Assembly: GCA_014706295.1 (NCBI GenBank) | Contig: JACSVZ010000042.1 | Coordinates: 124,001-188,000 of the forward strand | Source: Lycocorax pyrrhopterus obiensis | Taxonomy: Eukaryota > Chordata > Aves > Passeriformes > Paradisaeidae | Length of the DNA: 64,000 bases | Direction: 5' to 3' | Shown: positions 57,401 to 64,000 of the stretch, piece by piece | Numbering within the stretch: the first letter of the stretch is position 1 | Layout: each line of letters opens with the position of its first letter | Position numbers and translations under genes: made by a program | The notes under the pieces: generated by a model | Database searches by the model: none | The model's input: only the letters and a program-made list of their open reading frames with translations | What the model was told of the DNA's origin: nothing

Positions 57401-60400
57401 CTCTCCCGCAGGCTGCGCCGAGCAGGAGCAGATCCAGGCTCAGGCCACGTCACCTCCGTGGGAAAAGCTCCCAAATCTCGCAGGAGCAATTTGAGGACGT
57501 GGAAATCCACGGGACTGGGTTTCCTGGTGGGACTGGGAGCTTTTCCTCCGGTCCGCAATTCCCAAACCTCACAGGAGCAATTTGAGGACACGGAAATCCA
57601 CAGGATTGAGTTTCCTGGTGGGACTGGGAACTTTTCCTCCACTCTCCAGCTCCCAAATCTCTCAGGATGAATTTGAGGACAGGGAAATCCATGGGATTGG
57701 GTTTCCTGGTGGGATTTGGAGTTTTTCCTCCACTCCACAATTCCCAAACCACGCAGGAGCAATTTGAGGATGTGGAAATCAGTGGGGTTGAGTTCCCTGG
57801 TGTCACTGGGAGCTTTCCCTCCCCTCCACAATCCTGGAAGCAGCTCTCTGGGGAATGGCACCACCAGATTCTCCCTCCCCACCCCAGATAACGAGGGAAA
57901 CGTTGCGAGGCGAATTAATCCAGGCTTTCCAAGGAGGGAATCTCCCCAGGAAAATCCATTCCCTCATCCTCATGCCCGCCCTGCCCCGGGCCCGTCCCGC
58001 TCTCGTTCCAGGTGGATCAAGTTCGAGGAGAAGGTGGAGGAAGGCGGCGAGAGGTGGAGCAAACCCCACGTGTCCACGCTGTCCCTGCACAGCCTCTTCG
58101 AGCTGCGGACGTGTCTCCAGACGGGAACGGTGCTCCTGGACCTGGATGGGTACTCCTTGCCCCAAATCATAGGTAGGAGCCCCTGGAGGCTTTTCCCCCG
58201 TGTCCTGAAACCGCTGGGAACGGATCTAAACTCATTCGTGCGCTCCACAAACCAAACGTGTCCGGGAACGAGCAAAGGAAGGAGCCGGGAGCCGTCAGCC
58301 ACTTCCGGAAATGGTTGTGTTGAGGTTTTGGGGGGTCTGGGGGTCACCCCCGGGTCACCGCGGGTCGGTGGTGGAGACGATTTCATCGAGAAGCAGATCG
58401 AGGACGGGCTGCTCAAGGGAGCAGATTTTGGGGGGTTTTAGGGGTTTTCCGGGGGTCACCATGGGTGGGTGCTGGAGACGACGTCATGGAGAAGCAGATG
58501 GAGGATGGGAGATTTCGAGGAGGTTTTGGGGGTTTTCTGGGGGTCACCACGGGCGGGTGTTGCAGAGGACGTCATCGAGAAGCAGATCGAGGACGGGCTG
58601 CTGAAGCCGGAGCTGCGGGAGAAGCTCAGCTACGTCCTCCTGCGCAAGCACCGCCACCAGACCAAGAAGCCGATCCACCGCTCCCTGGCCGACATCGGCA
58701 AATCCGTGTCCTCCAACACCGGTGAGTCCTCGGGCGCCGGGGAGGGACATCTGGGAGAAGGGAAGGAGGAACCCAAGGATTTGGGACACCCAAGTGTTCG
58801 TTGCCCCGGGAAAGGCCCCGAAGTCCTGCCCGTGGTGGGTTCAGGGGTGAGGCAGCCGGAAGCCGAGGAGGTGTTTGGGACGTGGACAGTGCGGCGTGAG
58901 GGGACGTGGATGTGGCAGGGACAGCGTCACCGCGTGGTGACGTCATCGGGTGATGACATCACTGTGTGAGGACAACGGCGCTGTGTGATGACATCGCTGT
59001 GTGATGACATCACTCTGTGATGACATCACCATGGGGACAACGTCACTGTGTGAGGACATTGGCGCTGTGTGATGATGTCACTGTGGGGACAATGGTGCTG
59101 TGTGATGGTAACGTCACTGTGTGATGACGTCATGAGCACAATGTCACTGTGTGATGACGTCATTCTGAGGAAGATGGCGCCGTGTGATGATAACGTCACC
59201 GTGCGATGACGTCATGCAAGGACAATGTCACTGTGCGATGACGTCACTCTGAGGACAATGTCGCTGTGTGATGACGTCACTCTGAGGATGATGGCGCCAT
59301 GGGATGATAACATCACTGTGTGATGACGTCACTCTGAGCACAATGTCACTGTGCGATGACGTCACTCTGAGGACAATGTCAGTGTGCGATGACGTCACTC
59401 TGAGTGCGATGGCGCCGTGCGATGACGTCACTCTGAGGACGATGATGTCATGCGAGGACAATGTGACCGTGCGATGACGTCACTCTGAGGACGATGTCAC
59501 TGTGCAACGACATCACTCTGAGGGCGATGGCACCATGCGATGATAACGTCACTGTACGATGACGTCACCCGAGGACAATGTCACCGTGCAATGACGTCAC
59601 TCTGAGGACGATGTCACCGTGCGATGACGTCACTCTGAGGGCGATGCCGCTGCGCGATGGCGCCGCCGCGAGGACAATGGCGCAGTGTTGGCGAGGACAA
59701 TGGCGGGGGTTTCCTGGCGCGGCGGGCGCAGACAAATCCGGTCTGCTCCCGGCTGATCCCGCCTTTGCCCAGCCCTTACAAAAGGGGATTTGGTCGGGTT
59801 TAGCGGGAGGTCACTCGGTGGAGCCCTGGATTTGCCGGGCTCCGGCTGCTCCCGGGAGAGGCCATCGGCCAGCAGCGTTCCCACCTCGGGGGCGTTCCCG
59901 TGTCCCGGGGCCGGATAGCCGAGCCGGGATTTGCCCGGAATCCACCAAAACAGAGCACGGCTTGGGAATGTTGGGTTCAGCGCCTTGCTGAGGGGGTGGA
60001 ATCGCTCTGGGCTCCCGAGGAGGGACATTCCGAGGAGGAGATGGTGGAGAAAGGGGGGTCCTTCCCATTTCTTGTGCCCACGGCAGCTCTGTGGTGGATA
60101 TTCGGGATAAATCCTGCCGGCACAGGAATCCAGCGGGAATTTCGGAGTTGGTTTGATTGGGTTTAAGGATAAAGAAATGGGGAGCGATGCCTTGGTGGCA
60201 GCCGGAGCCTTGGGGAGATGCCGAGCAGCTCAGCAAAAGCGCTCCAGAGGGTTTTCCAAAAGGAATTTGGGGAATTTAGGTTTCCCGAGAAAACGTTGGG
60301 CTCAGGACAGAAAATCCAGGGGGAAAAAGAAAATGTTTACAGTGAAGTGATTCAGCTTCGATATCCGGGATGGAAAACGGGATCCACCGCCCGTTTAGGG

Positions 60401-62246
60401 CGGAGAACCGTGGAGCTCAGTGGGAGCCAGCGGGAATATTTTGGAGTGCGGAGTGTGGCAGATCCCAAGCGTGGGTTTCTTGGGAGAACGATGGGGTTAA
60501 AAACCCCAAATCCGATGTTGGCTCTTCCCAAGGAGCAGAAATGTCCCTTCCGGAGGCACCGAGGGCCCCGGAGGCGGCACCGGGGTGGGGTGGGGTGGGG
60601 CTGGCTCCTTGTGCCGGGCAGGGAGGTTTGGGGCGGGATTTCCATTGGTGTCCCCTCACTGCCGCCGGGAATATTCCGACGGGTGGGATAAGGGCACGGG
60701 AGGGAAAAGCGAATCCCTGGTGTCTCCTGTGCGGGGCAGACGATCGTTCTTGCCTGCCCCAATGCTCCCCACGGGATCCTGCTCCTGGTGTTCCCCATGG
60801 GATATTCCCGACGGGATCCTGCCCCCGGCATTCCCAATGGGATCCTGCCCCCGGTGTTCCCCACAGGATCCTGCCCCCAACATTCCCCACGGGATCCTGC
60901 CCTGATGTTCCCAATGGGATCCTGTTCCTGACATTCCCAATGGGATCCTGCCCCGAATGTTCCCCACAGGATGTTCCCCACAGGATCCTGCCTTGACATT
61001 CCCAATGGGATCCTGCCCCGACATTCCCAATGGGATCCTGCCCCGAATGTTCCCCACAGGATGTTCCCCACAGGATCCTGCCCCCAACATTCCCAATGGG
61101 ATCCTGCCCTGACGTTCCCTATGGGATCCTGCCCCAAATGTTCCCCACAGGATCCTGCCTCGACATTCCCAATGGGATCCTGTCCCGACATTCCCAATGG
61201 GATCCTGTCCCGGCATTCCCAATGGGATCCTGTCCGTGACATTCCCAATGGGATCCTGTCCCGGCATTCCCAATGGGATCCTGCCCCCGATGTTCCCCAT
61301 GGGATCCTGTCCCTGACATTCCCAATGGGATCCTGTCCCGGCATTCCCGACGGGATCCTGTCCTGGCATTCCCCATGGGATCCTGTCCTGGCATTCCCCA
61401 TGGGATCCCGCTCCTCGGCTCACGGCTCCTCTCTCCTCTCCCCCAGCCCGCAGCCCCGTGCGGGGCCCGGCCGCCAGCGCCGCCTTCCACCGCTCCACCG
61501 AGGACCTGCGGATGCGGCAGAGCGCCAGCTACGGCCGCCTGCGTGAGTGGGGGGACCCCAACTGCCCCCAAATATCCCTGGGATATCCCAAATTCCCAGT
61601 CCCAGTGGCAGAGCGGGAGGCCGGGATGAGGTCCCACCGCGGCCGCTGTCCCGGAAGCGCAGCACGGAATTCGGGACGAGCGAGGGTGCTGGTGTGGCTC
61701 AAAATCCTAAGGGTGGAGGAAAAAATTCCTTCAGGTCTCTGGGGAGGGAAGGAAAGGCGCTTGGAAGAGGGTGGGAATCCTAAAAGATGGCTTGGCTGGG
61801 GGAGGGCGGGTGGGAAATCCCGTCCGAACTTGGGAGCTTGGTTTGCGGGGCTGAGGTTGGAAACGCTCCTGTTTATGGAGATTTGGGATCATTTGGGCAG
61901 GAAAAGCCCTCCAAGGTCATGGAACACCAGCACGGCCACCACGTCCCCAAGTGCCACATGCAGACGGTTTTTGGGGGGCGGGGGACTCCACCCCTGCCCT
62001 GTGCCAGCCTTTCCACCCTTCCAGAGAAGGAATTTTCCCGAATTCCCAGGGTTTCACGGCACTGCTGCTGCTTTGCAGGTCCAAATCCCGTGAGGAACAC
62101 TTCATTTCTTCACACGAGGTCTCCCCACTGGGTTTTCTCCCGGCACCAGGGGTGGCTTTTCCTCACGTTCCCTCCCTTCCCTCCAACCAGGTCACGCCCA
62201 GAGCAGGAGCATGAACGACATCTCGGACACGCCGAGCACCGACCAG
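48424..62246 (+). CDS. SLC4A5: Sodium-bicarbonate cotransporter NBCe2, N-terminal seven coding exons, partial
   Basis: SLC4-family electrogenic Na+/HCO3- cotransporter of the plasma membrane. The seven exons (48424-48496, 49125-49319, 53963-54092, 58012-58172, 58566-58721, 61447-61542, 62191-62246) sum to 867 nt, 289 residues in frame, all within the cytoplasmic N-terminal domain; human SLC4A5 is about four times longer, so the membrane domain lies right of the window. Recognisable blocks are IYIGVPVP and an Arg-rich YRRKRRRRR stretch (the region that binds IRBIT in related NBCs), then [128 protein letters not shown] and [10 protein letters not shown]. The [11 protein letters not shown] and [10 protein letters not shown] blocks point to SLC4A5, not SLC4A4. 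The next expected exon (RKNKFMKK...) is not in the window. Confidence 0.96.
48690..49124 (+). repeat. 67-nt-spaced copies of the SLC4A5 exon 2 5' edge
   Basis: Sequences resembling the exon start ATTACCACTCCATCTACATC occur at 48695, 48762, 48881, 48948 and 49015 (14 to 17 of 20 matches). Spacings are 67, 119, 67 and 67 nt, then 110 to the true exon at 49125. Linkers share 'ggaaattgaattttttactc'. Confidence 0.85.
49125..49319 (+). CDS. SLC4A5: SLC4A5 coding exon 2
   Basis: 195 nt: (D)[16 protein letters not shown], an Arg/Lys-rich patch, then an acidic Ser-rich segment ending NDNASRT. Acceptor cccccgcccag, donor ACCA|GTGAGT. The first 20 nt are echoed five times in the preceding intron. Confidence 0.93.
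49370..49950. repeat. 22-nt minisatellite (GATGCGCGGTTGGATCGTCTCC)
   Basis: About 26 units starting ~50 nt after the exon 2 donor. 'gatgcgcggtcggatctcct' variants; CpG-rich. Long open frames here are artefacts. Confidence 0.95.
49998..50405. repeat. ~104-nt minisatellite, four units
   Basis: Units share 'ggggtgggtctggaggggtt' and 'gcagagaatctttgggaatc'. Confidence 0.92.
50406..53962 (+). other. SLC4A5 intron 2, remainder
   Basis: No gene recognised. Mostly unique GC-rich sequence; 52760-52900 is less repetitive, with 'aatatcgataatcataacaa', and may be a conserved element. Confidence 0.75.
53963..54092 (+). CDS. SLC4A5: SLC4A5 coding exon 3
   Basis: 130 nt: (M)[42 protein letters not shown](R). 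Acceptor cctctggcag, donor CAG|GTGAGG. Confidence 0.96.
54170..55605. repeat. ~99-110-nt minisatellite (GGGAATGAGCGTCGGTTTTAATTATG), 1.4 kb
   Basis: About fourteen units containing 'gggaatgagcgtcggtttta', 'aaaaaggacattccc' and 'gggaaatgcgggaaaaatgg'. Starts ~80 nt after the exon 3 donor. Confidence 0.95.
55606..57400 (+). other. SLC4A5 intron 3, middle part
   Basis: No gene or recognised repeat; a T-rich patch with repeated 'aaccttaatt' lies at 56260-56305. Confidence 0.7.
57400..57850 (+). repeat. 91-nt minisatellite with 3'-splice-site-like sequence in each unit
   Basis: CAG|GAGCAATTTGAGGA-type junctions at 57481, 57572, 57663 and 57754 (91 nt apart), each preceded by a pyrimidine-rich stretch such as 'ttttcctccactctccagct'. 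Confidence 0.88.
58012..58172 (+). CDS. SLC4A5: SLC4A5 coding exon 4
   Basis: 161 nt: the SLC4 hallmark [20 protein letters not shown], then [20 protein letters not shown] and [12 protein letters not shown]. Acceptor tctcgttccag, donor ATAG|GTAGGA. Confidence 0.97.
58376..58565 (+). repeat. Two partial tandem copies of the SLC4A5 exon 5 edge
   Basis: 58377-58417 matches the first 41 nt of exon 5 at 37 positions; 58478-58517 matches less well. Both are preceded by the same 'gggggtcacca' intron words as the true exon. Spacings 101 and 88 nt. Confidence 0.93.
58566..58721 (+). CDS. SLC4A5: SLC4A5 coding exon 5
   Basis: 156 nt: [52 protein letters not shown]. The acceptor gtgttgcag has a poor pyrimidine tract. 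Two further copies of this exon's 5' end lie just upstream. Donor ACCG|GTGAGT. Confidence 0.95.
58930..59640. repeat. Minisatellite with 14 perfect CRE octamers (TGACGTCA)
   Basis: Units of about 25-60 nt: 'gtgcgatgacgtcactctga' and 'ggacaatgtcactgtg'. I count TGACGTCA 14 times, plus TGACATCA, TAACGTCA and TGATGTCA variants. SLC4A5 intron 5. Confidence 0.93.
59641..60745 (+). other. SLC4A5 intron 5, middle part
   Basis: No gene recognised; 59640-59710 has several ATGGCG words (YY1-like) after the CRE array. Confidence 0.7.
60750..61415. repeat. ~23-nt minisatellite (CATTCCCAATGGGATCCTGCCC)
   Basis: About 28 units; variants 'gttccccacaggatcctgcc' and 'cattcccaatgggatcctgt'. Ends ~30 nt before the exon 6 acceptor. 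Confidence 0.95.
61447..61542 (+). CDS. SLC4A5: SLC4A5 coding exon 6
   Basis: 96 nt: (A)[20 protein letters not shown] then [11 protein letters not shown]. Acceptor ctctcccccag, donor CTGC|GTGAGT. This segment is characteristic of SLC4A5 and NBC splice regions. Confidence 0.94.
61870..62070 (-). mobile_element. CR1 3'-end fragment, antisense
   Basis: 'aggaaaagccctccaaggtc', 'cacgtccccaagtgccacat' and 'gggggactccacccctgccc' follow the order of an antisense avian CR1 tail. Confidence 0.75.
62191..62246 (+). CDS. SLC4A5: SLC4A5 coding exon 7
   Basis: 56 nt: (R)[18 protein letters not shown]. Acceptor ctccaaccag, donor CAG|GTACCC. Ends in phase 0, where the human protein continues RKNKFMKK. Confidence 0.94.
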
Positions 62247-64000
62247 GTACCCATCCCAAAATCCCACTGGGAGGAGCATCCCGACACGATCCCGCCGGGC
62301 TCTGGGGTTGTTCGGGTCCACGTGAGCCTCCGCTGGGTCGATATCCGCACAAATTCCTAATTAGGGGAGTTAATGCCGCTATTGATCCCTGTGGATCCAC
62401 GCGGAAGCTGTCCCAGAAGCGACGCCTGCACTTCCAGCACGGAATTAGGGATGAGCCAGGAGGCTGGGCCGGCTCAAATCCCTTAGGGCAGGGAAGAAAA
62501 AATCCCTTCGGATCTTCAGGGAGGACAGGAAAGGGGCTTGGAAGTGTAGGAATCCCAAAGGATTGGCTGGGAGAGGGCGTAAATCCCATCCACGCTCTTG
62601 GGTTTGCACACAGGGATGCAGCTCTGGAGGTGAGGGGCTGGGATTTGGGGTGGGATCCGTTTTTCCTGGGGGTTTCTCAATGCAAAGCTCAGCAGAGAGG
62701 CCGTGGGGGGCTTTTCCTTCTGGGATTGCTTTTAGGAGGGAGCTGGGAAGCGGCTTGGGCGGGTCCCCTGCTTGGGGATGGGATGGATCAGCGGGATTTT
62801 GTCCCATTCCCGTCCCAGACTCTTTTCCTGGGAACGGCCAATTCGTTACGTGAGCTTTGCTCTGTTTGTGATTTCACCGTAGACTGAAGGGAGGATCACC
62901 GACCCCGTGGGTTTTTGGGGAATGGGATGGGATAAGAACCTGCTTTTCCCCCGGGATGTCCTTGCTGGGCTTACCTGGGGCGGTGCACTTCAGAGCAAGC
63001 CCAAACACCATAAAAAACATTTCATTTCCCTGGATTTCATGGATGGAAATCCATGTATTGCTGGGAGCCACGGGACAGGGACACCACGAAGGTTTCCAGA
63101 AGTCAGAACTCACTCCATCCCGGTGCCCGCTCAGGAACCCCAAATCTCCCCTCCAGCAATGGGGTTCAGAGGGTTAATCCCAAAATATGCAAAGCATTTA
63201 GGTTTAATCGCCCTATTAGGCGCACCACAAAGGGACTTTTTAAGTGTTACACGAAGCTTAGTGGTCGCTGGTAACTCCTGCTCTTATTCCGAGCCGCACA
63301 GGAGGAGTTGCTTTATTATTATGATTTTTTTTGGTTTTTTTTTTCCATTCGGGTTTAAAAGATTAGGACGGGGAGAGGCGGCTGCCTGGCTCACATGCCT
63401 CCCCTCATGCTGCCGTATAGATTACCATAACTCCCTGCCCGGCTTGGTATTGAACCCTTTTAGGCTCGTAATGAAAGAGCTGCAGGGGAGGAGAGACCCG
63501 GGGAATAAATCCATGGATGAGGTTTTCCTACTCCCGTTGTTTGTTCCCGCTCCCGGGATGGGGTTGGGGAGGAACGAGGCGCAAAAATCCTCCCCCCGTG
63601 CCGGGCGCCGAGGGGGTTCTGTGCCAGGCAGGGGCTTGGGGGAGTCTGGGGCTGCGAATGAGCTCCAGAAATGTTCCTGGCTCGCTCCAGCGTCCCTGGG
63701 ATTGGGCTCGGATTTTCCACAGGGGGGATTTCAGGGAAAACCCGGGAGAGCAAAGACAAACGCTGCTGCTGGGTGGGCGGCAGAGCCCTGGGCGGGCGGT
63801 TTAGAGCCAGTCTTGGTTGCAGCCGCGTTTCTGAGGAAATTCGGCTTTGTGGATTTTTCCTGGCTCATTCCTGGATGTGGCTCTGGGAGTCCTGGGACAA
63901 CCAGAGGTGAAATCTCGGAGCCTGAGGCTTCAACTTTTGTGGGGAAAAAAAAGGGGGAAAAACCAAATTTTGGCAACCGCTCCCTTCCCCGCTCTCGTCT
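62247..64000 (+). other. SLC4A5 intron 7, incomplete
   Basis: No further SLC4A5 exon found. Contains the non-repetitive island at 63175-63480; the rest shows nothing recognisable. Confidence 0.75.
63175..63480. promoter_or_regulatory. Candidate conserved non-coding element
   Basis: Composition differs sharply from the surrounding intron: no GGGAATTCC words, balanced GC, and motifs such as ATGCAAAGCAT (63187-63197), ACCACAAAG, 'gctttattattatgattttt' and 'gtatagattaccataactcc'. Absence of the local repeat vocabulary suggests constraint; not tested. Confidence 0.4.

Noticed and set aside
61170..61450. ACAG|GATCCTG motifs in the 23-nt array as an amplified SLC4A5 exon 6 acceptor
   Set aside because: Units share only a CCCCACAG word with the acceptor and no exon sequence, so this does not reach the standard of the other exon-edge arrays.

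Overview
The window looks like a GC-rich, gene-compact piece of an avian (probably songbird) microchromosome. The evidence is vertebrate genes with GT-AG introns of only a few kilobases, many CR1 retroposon fragments, and introns packed with minisatellites. There is no sign of bacterial or viral gene organisation. Family and orthology calls rest on remembered vertebrate proteins, not on a search.

Three protein-coding genes are present. (1) TACR1, the substance P/neurokinin-1 receptor, lies on the minus strand. Its first three coding exons are at 10162-9771, 4888-4694 and 456-306, and its last exons lie beyond the left edge. (2) A complete eight-exon tetraspanin of the TspanC8 type, most similar to TSPAN15, lies on the plus strand from 18017 to 41717 and encodes 324 aa. 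It is divergently oriented to TACR1. (3) The 5' part of SLC4A5, an electrogenic sodium-bicarbonate cotransporter, lies on the plus strand. Seven coding exons from 48424 to 62246 give 289 in-frame residues, and the rest lies beyond the right edge. Every exon junction was read at base level and the phases join.

TACR1 and SLC4A5 lie in the same region in human (2p12-p13). TSPAN15 in human is next to TACR2 (10q22). A TSPAN15-like gene beside TACR1 therefore suggests a retained ohnologue of the TACR-TSPAN15 pair that mammals appear to have lost.

The most unusual feature is that several minisatellites seem to be built from exon edges. TACR1 intron 3 begins with a 53-nt array that repeats the exon 3 splice donor. 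Intron 1 ends with a 53-nt array that repeats the exon 2 acceptor. SLC4A5 exon 2 is preceded by a 67-nt-spaced series of decayed copies of its first 20 coding bases, and exon 5 by two further copies of its first ~41 bases. Other points of note are a cluster of 14 perfect TGACGTCA (CRE) octamers in an SLC4A5 intron, complementary pentanucleotide arrays flanking TACR1 exon 2, and several AT-rich islands that look like conserved regulatory elements.

Layout: 1-10162 TACR1 exons and introns 1-3; 10163-18016 divergent intergenic region with promoter candidates and repeats; 18017-42162 the tetraspanin and its 3' UTR; 42163-48397 repeats and a candidate SLC4A5 leader exon; 48398-64000 SLC4A5 exons 1-7 and introns.
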